A model generated the notes under the pieces. The model worked only from the letters and a program-made list of their open reading frames with translations, had not been told where the DNA came from and ran no database searches. 64,000 bases of DNA from positions 1 through 64,000 of the forward strand of contig NZ_CAMYLS010000020.1 in the NCBI RefSeq assembly GCF_947259345.1. Direction: 5' to 3'. Source of the stretch: an uncultured Maricaulis sp. (GTDB taxonomy: Bacteria; Pseudomonadota; Alphaproteobacteria; Caulobacterales; Maricaulaceae). This document shows, in pieces, positions 1-8,888 of the stretch (the first letter of the stretch is position 1; each line of letters begins with the position of its first letter). The position numbers were made by a program, and so were the translations under genes.

Positions 1-145
1 ATTTAGGACGGCGAGGGGGCTGTCCGAGGTATCCAAAAGGAGCGCGGTGGCCCCGGCCAATACAGGAAATCAACGGACACACGCATCACCTTTGCCGCCG
101 CCGCGTGCGCATGGACTGCGACGCGGCCTGTGAGTCCGGCTGTCC

Positions 146-1396
146 TCAAACGCGCTCGCGCAGCCACAGGCTGGCAAGCACCTTGACCCCCTCTTTCACC
201 GGCTCGCCGGCATGGAGGCTGGCTTTGTGAAGCTCACCGAGAGGGTCAACATTGTCGAAGCTCAGCGCATCGCCACGCTGGCCTGTCCAGCGCACACTGA
301 GACGCGGAAAGACCGTGTCGCCACCGGTGAATTCCTCGTTGAGACGAACCAGCGAGGTCGCGACTCGTTGTCCCCGGCGGCGGATGTCTTCGGCCGCATA
401 TCCGTCGGAATCGAGGATGAAGTCATAATGAGCGCGATACTCCTCTCCGGGTCGATAGACGATGACGGCGAGGGCCTCGCCATGGCGCGGTGTCGTGCCG
501 GCCAGTGAGGCCATCTGGGTCTTGATCGCCCAGGTGACCATATCCATCGCCTGGTCGGGCATCGCCGCGGTAAGCGAGTTGCGATAGCTGGCATGCCCGA
601 GATTGCCGGATTCGGGATTGATGATCTGGGCCGGCTTCAGAAGCGGCGCGGCACCGACTGTGAGATAGTCGCAGGCACTGGGCGCGATGTTCCGTGTCCA
701 GCGTTCGATGCGGGGCGAGGCGTTCAGGCGGTCCGGCTCCGGGGGCGGTGCCGAAATGGCGTCATGGATCCGGGCCAAGGCGGCTGCGGCATCTGCTGGC
801 GGAGGCGACAAGGTGCTCGCCGGCGCGGGCGGCAATTGCGCACAGCGATTCATCAGGCCACCGGCCATGGGGTGACCGGATGCAGCCAGACCCGGTCCGA
901 GCGTATCCAGACAGGCAAAGCGCTGGCCCGCTTCAAGGGATTCACGCATGAGCGCCGCGATGGCGAGACCGGACCCGGCCCGGCCCGCTTTTTCCAGCCA
1001 GGCAAGCCCTGTCTCATTGTCTCCCGTCATCACAGCCAGCAGCCCGAGTTCAGTCAGTGCTACCCAGTCGCCGTCATTGGCGGCTTCCAGGCGCTGGGCA
1101 AGGGCGCCGCCCCAGTCGCCGGCGTCAGCGCCAAGGCCTGCAACACGGTAAAAGGCGCGATGCCGATTGCGCATGACGCTCGATGGCGCGTCCTCCAGGG
1201 CTTGTCGGGTGCGGGCCAGGAGCGTGTCCGGGGCTTCCGGCTGCCGGGCAAATTGAAGAAGGAGGCTCATGGCCGCTTCATCGCCCGTGAGGGTGGCTTT
1301 CTCGACCGCATCGATAGCGTGTTCATGGCGCCCGGCATGCCAGTCGCCCAGTGCCGTCTCTGCGATCTTGCTGGTCGTATTCTGGGACTGTGTCAT
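146..1396 (-). CDS. 2OG-Fe(II) oxygenase, prolyl 4-hydroxylase-like, with helical repeat N-terminus
   Basis: About 416 aa. The C-terminal ~120 residues look like a P4Hc-type double-stranded beta-helix dioxygenase. There is an H-x-D pair (EYRAHYDFILD), a GGDTVFPRL strand, and a distal His followed by a basic residue (SLHAGEPVKEGVKV), which fit the iron and 2-oxoglutarate ligands. The N-terminal half is Ala/Leu-rich with TPR/Sel1-like helical repeats, possibly for partner binding. The substrate is unknown; the family hydroxylates prolyl or other residues. The frame also opens 36 nt further upstream with a TTG, but the ATG at 1396 is preferred. The gene stands alone, divergent from the initiator tRNA. 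Confidence 0.75.
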   Translation of the reverse strand: MTQSQNTTSKIAETALGDWHAGRHEHAIDAVEKATLTGDEAAMSLLLQFARQPEAPDTLLARTRQALEDAPSSVMRNRHRAFYRVAGLGADAGDWGGALAQRLEAANDGDWVALTELGLLAVMTGDNETGLAWLEKAGRAGSGLAIAALMRESLEAGQRFACLDTLGPGLAASGHPMAGGLMNRCAQLPPAPASTLSPPPADAAAALARIHDAISAPPPEPDRLNASPRIERWTRNIAPSACDYLTVGAAPLLKPAQIINPESGNLGHASYRNSLTAAMPDQAMDMVTWAIKTQMASLAGTTPRHGEALAVIVYRPGEEYRAHYDFILDSDGYAAEDIRRRGQRVATSLVRLNEEFTGGDTVFPRLSVRWTGQRGDALSFDNVDPLGELHKASLHAGEPVKEGVKVLASLWLRERV

Positions 1397-1511
1397 GGCC
1401 CGAGTTAAACCCTGCTTTTGAATGCGCGCCAAGCGCAGCTATGCTGTTGACCGTACACGGATGTCAGCTTACACACGCGCTCCCGGCACACACCGCGCCG
1501 GAACACCCTGA

Positions 1512-1588
<77 letters not shown>

Positions 1589-1591
1589 AAG

Positions 1592-1623
1592 AAAACCCTG
1601 TGCTTTCGGCGCAGGGTTTTTTT
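1592..1623 (+). terminator. intrinsic terminator of the initiator tRNA
   Basis: A 12-bp stem (1592–1603 with 1609–1620, one G·U pair) and a TTTCG loop are followed by a run of seven T. It lies 3 nt after the tRNA CCA end. Confidence 0.9.
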
Positions 1624-1656
1624 GCGCCTCTCGAGCGCCAGGCGGAGGTCGTTGCG

Positions 1657-2301
1657 CTAAGTCTCCCCCGTCGTCAGTCCCATTCGCGTCGCGTGCCAGC
1701 TGGCCTCGGCGCGGGACGATATCCCCAGCTTGCGATAGATCGACTTGATATGGCTGGCGACGGTGCTTTCGGCCAGTTCCAGCGCCTTGGCGACATCGCT
1801 GTTGCGCAGGCCGCGGCCGATCAGGCCGAGCACTTCCTTTTCGCGATTGGTCAGGTCTTCTTCCGGGTCCGCGGCCGGGCCGGTGAAGCGGAAATGTTCC
1901 ATGATCCGGCGCGCGATCGAGGGAGAGAGGGCCGGTGTGCCGTCGGCCAGCTGGACCAGTTGCCGGGTCAGCATTTCGGCCGGATGTTCCTTGAGGAGAT
2001 AGCCCTGGGCGCCGGCTGACAGGGCGGCGACGATATGGGCGTCATCGCCCATCACCGTGGTGACGATCGGGATGGCGTCCGGATTGACCAGGCGCAGGCT
2101 GCGCAGGACTTCCAGGCCCGAGCCGTCAGGCAGGCCGAGATCAATGAGGGCGATGTCGCAATCCGTGCGAGCGGCTTCAGCCAGCCCGGTGCGCATGCTG
2201 TCGGCCTCGCTTATCGTGCAGTCAGGGAAGGCCGCGTGAGCGATCTCGCCCAGCCAGCGACGGGTCTCTGTGACATCTTCAACGATGAGGATACGGGTCA
2301 T
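1657..2301 (-). CDS. NarL/FixJ-family response regulator
   Basis: 214 aa. The N-terminal receiver domain has the acidic pair near residues 8–9 (VED), the phospho-acceptor Asp54 in ALIDLGLPDGSG, and the conserved Lys in GYLLKEHP. The C-terminal ~65 residues form a LuxR-type HTH (LTNREKEVLGLIGRGLRNSD). Its start overlaps the stop of the sensor kinase gene by 4 nt (ATGA), so the two are probably translationally coupled and form one two-component system. Targets are unknown; the inverted repeat at 4298–4313 upstream of the operon is a candidate autoregulatory site. Confidence 0.92.
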   Translation of the reverse strand: MTRILIVEDVTETRRWLGEIAHAAFPDCTISEADSMRTGLAEAARTDCDIALIDLGLPDGSGLEVLRSLRLVNPDAIPIVTTVMGDDAHIVAALSAGAQGYLLKEHPAEMLTRQLVQLADGTPALSPSIARRIMEHFRFTGPAADPEEDLTNREKEVLGLIGRGLRNSDVAKALELAESTVASHIKSIYRKLGISSRAEASWHATRMGLTTGET

Positions 2302-4196
2302 GAGGGCCCTTTCGAAGCGTCGGTTCCGGCAGCGGCCGCCGCCAGCGGAAAGGTCAGCCGGATGCGGGTGCCGGTCTCGTCCGAACTCATCTCGAGCCTT
2401 CCCTTCAGGCTCCGGGAGCGACTTTGCATATTGGCGAGCCCGTGCCCCTCGCGGCCGGTTTGGGCGACGATCCCCTTGCCGTCATCCATGATGACCAGCT
2501 CGGCCTGACCCGCTTCACGGGTCGCGCTGACCGTCAGGCAACGGGCTCCGGAATGCTTGATCGTATTGCTGACCGCCTCGCGGATAATGGAGCGCAGGGC
2601 GTGCGTGCCGCCGGTCGTGAGGTCAGGGGCCTGACCGATCTCCATTGACCAGTCGAGCTCGATCCCGACGGCGCTCAGCCGGTCGGCCGTCTCGACGCGC
2701 AATTCGGCCAGGGTCTCCTCGAGATCAAGACCGGGTGTTGCGGCATTATTGATGATGTCGCGCAGATCGGTGAGCGTCTCCCGGATCATCAGATCCTTGC
2801 GGTCACCATCGGCGGAGTGGAGCGCGCCGAGCAATTGCGCGCCAATATTGTCATGCATATCCCGGGCAATGCGTCCGCGTTCCTCGGCAACGCCCCGATC
2901 ATAGGCATCGCGGCTGGCTTCGGCATGGGCCATGAGATCAATCAAGCGGCGCGCCAGACGCAGTTGGGCCGGCCCGAACAGGCCGCGTCCGCCCCAGGGA
3001 TAGCGCAGGGTGAGGGAGGGAATACCGGTCAGGGCCGGCAGGCGCAGGGAGAGGCCTTCCTCGGCGATTTCCGGCCGCGCCAACGGGGTCGGATCGACCC
3101 GCGTCTCCAGGGTATTGAATGTCTCCCCGAGCAATCGTGACCAGCGCTCTGCGCGTTTGGCGCGAACCGGTTCCAGGGCGACGCCGACCACGGCTCCGAA
3201 CAATTCATCCTCGCGCAGTCGGCTGCGCGGCATGAAGCGGCGGGACAGGGCATCGCGCAGCGGCAGGTAGGTGAAGGCGACCAGAAGGAGGGAGAGGCCG
3301 AAAGCGGAGCCCGGCCCGATTGGCAGAAGGAAGATCAGGGCCGCGTCCAGGGCAAGGAGAAGGCCGGTGCCGGCGGCGTAGAACAGGATGCGGAACGCCC
3401 AGTCGCCGAGCTCGAAGAGCCGATAGCGGCGCAGGCCTGCGGCCACACCGAGATAGATCAGGCCAAAGAAACAGAAAGCATATTCCGCCCGGAGAAGGGG
3501 CGCAAAGCCGAGCGTATTGGGCACGGCATTAAGCGTGATGAAACCGCCGGCGCCGAACAGGACAGCGAGGCCAAACCAGACGGCGATGGCATGGGTGGTC
3601 GGGTCGCGTCTTGTGGTGAGGTATTGCAGACCGACTGCGACCACGATCCCGATCATCTCCAGTGTGGTGATCAGGTGCACGCTGGCCAGGGCGGGCGGGA
3701 GATGGCCCAGCAGGGCGAGCAGGGTCCACAGGGCGAACGCGCCGCCGATGACCAGGGCTGCGGTGCGGCCCAGGCGCAGATTGCCCGGATAGACCAGGAA
3801 GAGGGCGATAAAGATGATGCCAAAGGCCGAGGCCCCGCCGGCATTCAGCATCAGGATCGCGTAGAAGGTGCTGTCCGCCAGCGGCGCACCCTGGATGTCG
3901 AGCGCGGCGGCGGCGAAGGTGAAGGTCAGCGTGGCCAGGCCCGAGAAGGCAAACAGGCGCGTTGCCAAATCGCGCGGCCTCAGGGCCCAGACCCAGCCGG
4001 ACAGGACGAGTGATCCGAAACCGACCCCGACTTGCGGCCAGAAGCTGAAGGGCTGGGCGAAAAGCGGCCGGATCGGACCGCCGGGCTCGAGCGGGCGAAT
4101 GGCCAGCCATCCGAGCATTGCGAGCGCCGTCAGTCCGATCAACAGGATCAGAGAGAGGCGGAAAGTCGGAGCCGACAGCGCAAGCCCGGTTTTCAT
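2298..4196 (-). CDS. membrane sensor histidine kinase (HisKA_3, NarX/LiaS class)
   Basis: About 632 aa from the ATG at 4196, chosen because GGGGGG lies just upstream; a longer frame to 4241 lacks such a site. The first ~320 residues hold eight or nine hydrophobic segments. A DHp helix follows with the phospho-acceptor His near residue 448 (RGRIARDMHDNIGAQL), then an HATPase_c domain with N-box (REAVSNTIKHS) and G-boxes (MDDGKGI, GHGLANMQSRS). It should sense a membrane or envelope cue and phosphorylate the response regulator encoded just downstream. The signal is unknown. Confidence 0.9.
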   Translation of the reverse strand: MKTGLALSAPTFRLSLILLIGLTALAMLGWLAIRPLEPGGPIRPLFAQPFSFWPQVGVGFGSLVLSGWVWALRPRDLATRLFAFSGLATLTFTFAAAALDIQGAPLADSTFYAILMLNAGGASAFGIIFIALFLVYPGNLRLGRTAALVIGGAFALWTLLALLGHLPPALASVHLITTLEMIGIVVAVGLQYLTTRRDPTTHAIAVWFGLAVLFGAGGFITLNAVPNTLGFAPLLRAEYAFCFFGLIYLGVAAGLRRYRLFELGDWAFRILFYAAGTGLLLALDAALIFLLPIGPGSAFGLSLLLVAFTYLPLRDALSRRFMPRSRLREDELFGAVVGVALEPVRAKRAERWSRLLGETFNTLETRVDPTPLARPEIAEEGLSLRLPALTGIPSLTLRYPWGGRGLFGPAQLRLARRLIDLMAHAEASRDAYDRGVAEERGRIARDMHDNIGAQLLGALHSADGDRKDLMIRETLTDLRDIINNAATPGLDLEETLAELRVETADRLSAVGIELDWSMEIGQAPDLTTGGTHALRSIIREAVSNTIKHSGARCLTVSATREAGQAELVIMDDGKGIVAQTGREGHGLANMQSRSRSLKGRLEMSSDETGTRIRLTFPLAAAAAGTDASKGPS

Positions 4197-4297
4197 CTTT
4201 CCCCCCTCGATTCGTTGGCGCGCAGCTGTCGCCTGAGCCACCGGACCCTCATGGCCTGACCGGATCGAACCCTACGCGATAAGGTCGGCCGCACCGC

Positions 4298-4313
4298 TCC
4301 CCCGAACGGGGGA
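4298..4313. promoter_or_regulatory. 16-bp perfect inverted repeat upstream of the two-component operon
   Basis: TCCCCCG-AA-CGGGGGA, seven-base arms and a 2-nt spacer, about 100 bp upstream of the kinase start. Shape and place fit a dimeric regulator site. It lies in a 357-bp stretch without a gene (4197–4553). Confidence 0.4.
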
Positions 4314-4443
4314 TGGCTGGCCGTATTACAGCGCCATATCGTTTTGAAATCTACTGGGTATCAAGCGCAGTCGCCCACATTGAGAGACCCGGGCGGTGGT
4401 CCGCAGCGCGCTCGCGCGATGCGGGTAGAGGCGCCACAGTCAT

Positions 4444-4545
4444 CCGGTGGTCCGGGTTCACCATCCAGCCGGCCGTACAGGTAGTCCCTCGCAAGGCCGG
4501 TTCATGCCCGACCCGGTGCGCCCGGGTGGGTGGCCGGACCACCGG
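4444..4545. repeat. long-loop inverted repeat downstream of thrC
   Basis: CCGGTGGTCCGG at 4444–4455 is matched exactly by its reverse complement at 4534–4545, with a 78-nt loop. The 3' arm ends 8 nt before the last base of thrC. It might act in 3'-end formation of the threonine operon. No T-run follows, so I do not call it an intrinsic terminator. Confidence 0.45.
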
Positions 4546-4553
4546 GTGTCCAT

Positions 4554-5861
4554 TCAGTCGACGCGATCGTGCGCCTTGCCGCCGAGCAGGTTTGCCAGCG
4601 CGGCCTTGTCCGGCGCGATGTCGTGGCAGCGGACCGGGCGCTCCAGCACGGCGCGCAAGGTTGCCGGCAAATCGACGGGCTGACCGATGACGGCCTCGAC
4701 AATATCGGCGAACTTGCCCGGATGGGCCGTCGCGCCGACGATCCAACGGCGCGACTGGCGCGGGTCGGGGTCGAGCCGCTCGAACGCTTCCAGTGCTGTC
4801 GCGGTATGCGGACAGGCGATATAGCCGGTTTCGTCGAAAACCGTCTTCATGCGCGTCTTGATGTGTTTATCGTCAACCGAGACCACGCTTTCGATCTGGC
4901 TGTCTTCCAGGGCCGCCAGACGTTCGAAATTGCTCGGCGCGCCGACATCCATGGCATTGGCGAGCGTGGCGATGGAGGGGCGCCCTTCATAGCGTCCTGA
5001 CCGGAACCAGTCGGCCAGCGTGGTATTGGCATTGGTCGCCAACACGATCGGGCCGATCGGCAGGCCGCAGGTGCGGGCCAGCACGGCCGCGAAGGCATTG
5101 CCCAGATTGCCCGTCGGGATGATGAGGCCGGGGGGCTCGCCGGTTTCGGCATACACATCGAGGGCGGCACGGGCCCAATAGGTCATTTGCGGCAGGAAGC
5201 GGCCGATACTGATCGAATTGGCCGAGGTCAGGTTATGAGCGCGGCTGAGTTCCGGGTCGGCGAAGGCGGTTTTGACCAGCGCCTGGCAGGCATCGAAATC
5301 ACCTTCGATGCGGGCCGCTTCGACCGGGGCTTGCCAGCAGCATAGCTGGTGCTCCTGAAAGGCGGAGATCCGCCCGGCGGGAAACAGGATAACCGCGCGT
5401 GTTCCGGCGACACCTTCTGCCGCGCAGCCGACCGCGCCGCCGGTATCGCCCGAGGTCGCGACCAGCACAGTGGCTGGGCGGTCCGAGGTCTGACCCAGCG
5501 CCCCGAAAGCGCGAAAGAGGAAGCGGGCGCCGAAATCCTTGAAGGCGCCGGTCGGGCCGTGGAAGAGTTCGAGAATGTCGGGCGCGTCTTCGCGGGCGTC
5601 CGGGCGGACGCGCGGGCAGGGAAAGTTGAACGCGTCGGCGCAGATATCCGCCATGGCGGTTTGGACGGGCGTGTCGGCAAAGAAGGGGGCGAGGAGTTTG
5701 GCGGCCAGACCGGGCAGATCCGGCGTCTCGCTGAAATCCGCGACGCTGAAGCGCGGCAATTGCTCCGGCATGTAGAGCCCGCCATCCGGCGCGACACCGG
5801 CGCGCAGCGCGGCGTCCGCGAGAACCGTCGGCGCTTCGCTGCGTGTCGAGCGATATCTCAT
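4554..5861 (-). CDS. thrC: threonine synthase
   Basis: 435 aa, near the usual length. It converts O-phosphohomoserine to threonine with PLP. The N-terminus reads YRSTR with DGGLYMPE, typical of the family. The PLP-binding Lys is about residue 108 in HGPTGAFKDFGA, and the phosphate-cup region is VATSGDTGGAVG. It overlaps thrB by 4 nt and closes the thrA–thrB–thrC operon. Expression should follow the thr attenuator upstream of thrA. Confidence 0.95.
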   Translation of the reverse strand: MRYRSTRSEAPTVLADAALRAGVAPDGGLYMPEQLPRFSVADFSETPDLPGLAAKLLAPFFADTPVQTAMADICADAFNFPCPRVRPDAREDAPDILELFHGPTGAFKDFGARFLFRAFGALGQTSDRPATVLVATSGDTGGAVGCAAEGVAGTRAVILFPAGRISAFQEHQLCCWQAPVEAARIEGDFDACQALVKTAFADPELSRAHNLTSANSISIGRFLPQMTYWARAALDVYAETGEPPGLIIPTGNLGNAFAAVLARTCGLPIGPIVLATNANTTLADWFRSGRYEGRPSIATLANAMDVGAPSNFERLAALEDSQIESVVSVDDKHIKTRMKTVFDETGYIACPHTATALEAFERLDPDPRQSRRWIVGATAHPGKFADIVEAVIGQPVDLPATLRAVLERPVRCHDIAPDKAALANLLGGKAHDRVD

Positions 5862-6802
5862 TCCACCGACTCCACACGCAGCCCGGCGGAATCGATGGGC
5901 GCGTCATAGGCGTTGGCGTCGCACTTGGCGGCGCGGAAAGCCTCAGCCATGGCGCGCTCGACGGCGGGCAGGTCGCTTGCCAGCGCCCAGGCGAAGACCG
6001 AGGGGCCGGAACCCGAGAAGGAGCAGCCCAGTGCGCCGGCGGCGAGGGCAGCAGCCTGGACCGGCTCGAGCTCGGGCAGGAGCGGGCGCCGCTGCGGCTC
6101 GATGAAGACGTCGCGCAGGCCGGCGCGGACCAGGTCGAGATCATTGATCGCGCAGCCGGCGACGAAGCTGGCCATGTTGCGGGCATGCTCGACGGCAATA
6201 TTCTTGTCGATGGTCGGGGCGAGGAGTTCGCGGGCGCGTTGGGTCTCCACCTTGCGGTCGGGATGAAAGAGAATGCAGGCCACGCCGGCCGGCAGGGGCA
6301 GGCGCCGGATCAGTGGCGGGTCAATCCGGCCAGCGACGACAAGTCCGCCCATCAGGGCCGCCATCACATTGTCCCAGGGCGGTGGATCGGCAGAAACTCT
6401 CTCGCCTTCCATGGCCAGGGGCAGAAGCTCGGACAGGCTGAAGGGTGAGCCCAGCAGGGCGTTGACGGCACCCGCAGCAGCGACGGCGGACGCGGCGGAC
6501 CCGCCCATGCCTGCGCTCAGCGGCACGCCCTTGTGAATATCAATGGTCAGGCCGCAGGGCGCCCCTGCCGCCTGAAGCACGGCATCGGCCGCGGCCAGGG
6601 CGCAATTGCCCTCGACCTCGGACGGCAAGCTCTCGACCAGTCCGGAGACATGGCCCAGCTGGATGCCGGGCGCGTCCTCGCGGCGCGCCGTGACCGTATC
6701 GCGCACGGCGTCGAAGGCGAGGCCGAGCACGTCAAACCCGACGCCGACATTGCCGATACTGGCTGGCGCGCTTGCGCGTGCCAGCGATGGGGGTTTGCTC
6801 AT
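5858..6802 (-). CDS. thrB: homoserine kinase (GHMP family)
   Basis: 314 aa. It phosphorylates homoserine. The GHMP ATP-binding loop is at residues ~93–106 (VPLSAGMGGSAASA), preceded by the substrate-side GNVGVGFDVLGLAF motif, and a C-terminal GCSFSGSGPSVFAW motif is present. This is the GHMP-type ThrB of enterobacteria rather than the APH-type enzyme found in many other alphaproteobacteria. It overlaps both neighbours by 4 nt, so the operon is translationally coupled. Confidence 0.95.
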   Translation of the reverse strand: MSKPPSLARASAPASIGNVGVGFDVLGLAFDAVRDTVTARREDAPGIQLGHVSGLVESLPSEVEGNCALAAADAVLQAAGAPCGLTIDIHKGVPLSAGMGGSAASAVAAAGAVNALLGSPFSLSELLPLAMEGERVSADPPPWDNVMAALMGGLVVAGRIDPPLIRRLPLPAGVACILFHPDRKVETQRARELLAPTIDKNIAVEHARNMASFVAGCAINDLDLVRAGLRDVFIEPQRRPLLPELEPVQAAALAAGALGCSFSGSGPSVFAWALASDLPAVERAMAEAFRAAKCDANAYDAPIDSAGLRVESVE

Positions 6803-8601
6803 GCCACGGTCCTCGAGGACATACGGCGAATATGGCTAAGCGGATTCTCCGGCACGCGCGATGCGTCCGACGGCGGCAGGATGGTGTCGCGCTGGATATC
6901 CATGATGTCGGCGAACACCGCCTCCGCCGTCGGCCAGCGGCCGGCGCCCTTGCCGAACACGCTGACCCGGCCTGATGGCAGGTCGAACAGGGCACCATTG
7001 CCTTCATTCACCAGGCCCGCCAACGGATGATCCGGTGCCAGGGCCTGGATCTCGACCCGAGCCTCGACCCGCCCGTCCGCGGTTGTGCTGCATCGGGCCA
7101 CTTGTTTGAAGACGAGCCCCTGCTCGTTGACGGCGGCGATGCGTTCGGCAGACAGGTCGTTGAGGCTTTCGCGACTGATCTGGTCGGGATGAAGGGCGAC
7201 TCCGAAGGCGTGGCGTACCAGGATGGCCAGCTTGTCGGCGGCGTCATAGCCGTCCACATCGGCGCTGGGATCGGCCTCGGCAAAGCCCAGGCGCTGGGCT
7301 TCCGCGACCGCCTCGGCGAGGGGGACACCCCGGCCCAGCTGGCCGAGGACGAAATTGCAGGTCCCGTTCAGCACGCCCTCGACCGAAAGCAGGGTGTCAT
7401 TGGCGGCGAGCAGATCGACCAGTTCGAGGATGGGAACACCGCCGCCAATCGTGGCGGAATAGCGCAGCGAACGGCCATTCTCTTCGGCCAGCTCGTGCAG
7501 GCGTTCGAAATCGAGCGCCATCACGGCCTTGTTGGCGGTGACCAGATGGGCTCCTTCGCGCAGAACGCTTTGTGAGAGGGCGCGTGCCAGTCCCGTCCCG
7601 CCAATCGTTTCGACCACAATATCGGGATCATTGGCCAGCGCTTCGGCCGGGTCGGCGGTGAAGGCGAGGGCGACGGGTGCCCCGGCGCGGTGCTGGTCCG
7701 GATCGCGAACAAGAACGGGGTTGAGCGCGAAGCGGCCGGGATGCGCCAGAAGGTGCGCGCAGACACCGGCGCCGACCGCGCCATGGCCGAGGACTGCGAC
7801 CTTGAGCGGCCGCGCCTCCAGCCCATCGCCGGCGCGTTTGTCGACGGCGGCAATCCGGGTGGCATACGGGCGGCCGAGTGCGGCGACTTCGATGACCACA
7901 TTCTGTTCCTTGGCCCGCGTGATGGCCTTGTCCTGGACCAGACCGCGGCTGACCTTGGCCGCCTCGTCATAATCGAGCTGGTCGAGCCGTTTGGCATTGG
8001 CGACCTTGGCCGGATCATCGGTATAAACCCCATCGACATCCTTGATCAGGCGAACCCGGTCGGCGCCCAGCCAATGCGCGAACTCCACCGCTGTCAGATC
8101 CGTGCCGCCCCGACCCAGGGTAACCGGCCCGTCCGCGCCTTCGCCGAAGAAGCCCGGCGCGACAATCACATCAACCTTTTCGAAGCGCGCCAGGACCCGC
8201 GCCTTGTCCAGACCGGTCAGATTGGCGTCCAGCGCTTCACCCTCGGCCCGCAAGTCCATTTCATGCGGATCGACAACGGCGGACGGAATGCCAGAGCGCT
8301 CGAGCGCCAACCCCATCAGCGCCGCTGATTTCAGCTCGCCGCAGCGGACCAGGCGAGCCAGCAAGGCGTCGGAGCAACCCTGGCCGACATCATTGCCGAC
8401 GCCGAACAGGGCATCGGTCTCGCCATCCAGCGCCGAGACGACGGCGACGACTTTCTCGCCGGCGCGGACATGGCGATAAATCTCGTGGGCGGCGCGGGCA
8501 TAGTCGTCGGGCGTGAACAGGACGGAGCTTCCGAATTTGAGTACGCAAAGCTTGAGCGGTCGTTGGGGGCGTTCTGGCTGGGGTTGGTCTGGCAAGGCCA
8601 T
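6799..8601 (-). CDS. thrA: aspartokinase–homoserine dehydrogenase fusion without visible ACT domains
   Basis: 600 aa, against ~820 for E. coli ThrA. Residues ~17–250 are an amino-acid-kinase domain with KFGSSVL at the start (one residue shorter than the usual KFGGTSV) and the aspartokinase signature TLGRGGTDLT followed by IKDVDGVYTDDP. Residues ~266–600 are homoserine dehydrogenase, with Rossmann motif GHGAVGAG and the ANKAVMA and GKGAGRWPTAEAVFADI motifs. No ACT domains are seen between the two parts or at the C-terminus. The ATG has AAGGA nine bases upstream. The gene is directly behind a Thr/Ile attenuator. It probably catalyses the first and third steps from aspartate to threonine; kinase activity is inferred from motifs only. 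Confidence 0.88.
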   Translation of the reverse strand: MALPDQPQPERPQRPLKLCVLKFGSSVLFTPDDYARAAHEIYRHVRAGEKVVAVVSALDGETDALFGVGNDVGQGCSDALLARLVRCGELKSAALMGLALERSGIPSAVVDPHEMDLRAEGEALDANLTGLDKARVLARFEKVDVIVAPGFFGEGADGPVTLGRGGTDLTAVEFAHWLGADRVRLIKDVDGVYTDDPAKVANAKRLDQLDYDEAAKVSRGLVQDKAITRAKEQNVVIEVAALGRPYATRIAAVDKRAGDGLEARPLKVAVLGHGAVGAGVCAHLLAHPGRFALNPVLVRDPDQHRAGAPVALAFTADPAEALANDPDIVVETIGGTGLARALSQSVLREGAHLVTANKAVMALDFERLHELAEENGRSLRYSATIGGGVPILELVDLLAANDTLLSVEGVLNGTCNFVLGQLGRGVPLAEAVAEAQRLGFAEADPSADVDGYDAADKLAILVRHAFGVALHPDQISRESLNDLSAERIAAVNEQGLVFKQVARCSTTADGRVEARVEIQALAPDHPLAGLVNEGNGALFDLPSGRVSVFGKGAGRWPTAEAVFADIMDIQRDTILPPSDASRVPENPLSHIRRMSSRTVA

Positions 8602-8679
8602 GGGTCGGATCCTTCGGGTCGGGTCGATGTGAGATGTGTGGTCGGTTGGGTTGAGGGTTCGGGCTGGAATTCAGGCATG

Positions 8680-8711
8680 AAAAAACCCGCTCGCCGGTCG
8701 GGGAGCGGGTT
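8680..8711 (-). terminator. thr attenuator terminator hairpin
   Basis: On the minus strand a 9-bp stem AACCCGCTC/GAGCGGGTT is followed by six T. It lies between the leader peptide stop and thrA. Its 5' arm with adjoining loop bases (8700–8708) is perfectly complementary over 9 bp to 8753–8761 inside the leader coding sequence (GGGGAGCGG with CCGCTCCCC), which gives a mutually exclusive antiterminator. This is the classic layout of ribosome-mediated attenuation. Confidence 0.9.
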
Positions 8712-8738
8712 CGGTGTGTTGCGGTGTGTCTGGTACCG

Positions 8739-8888
8739 CTACGCCACGTTGGCCGCTCCCCTGATCCAGGAGGTCGTCGTGGTAATCATGGTGGTGGTAC
8801 CGAGGCCGCCGAGGATGACGCAGCCGGTCATGCCCGACCCTGAAAGGGTTGGCTGGCGGCGGCTGATCATGTCCATGGCGTGGGCCAT
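8739..8888 (-). CDS. thrL: thr operon leader peptide
   Basis: A 49-residue peptide beginning MAHAMDMISRR. Its control region is GTTTMITTTTSWI: seven of nine codons at 8772–8798 are Thr, with Ile and Met between. A GAAGGA Shine-Dalgarno lies nine bases before the ATG. Ribosome stalling at Thr (or Ile) codons would leave 8753–8761 free to pair with the terminator arm and let transcription continue into thrA. A weak promoter may lie upstream: TTGACG at 8980–8975 on the minus strand with a poor -10. The peptide is probably not functional beyond its translation. Confidence 0.88.
   Translation of the reverse strand: MAHAMDMISRRQPTLSGSGMTGCVILGGLGTTTMITTTTSWIRGAANVA

Noticed and set aside
1-145. 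Left edge of the window
   Set aside because: No supported gene or structure. A short minus-strand frame of about 27 codons has no family signal.
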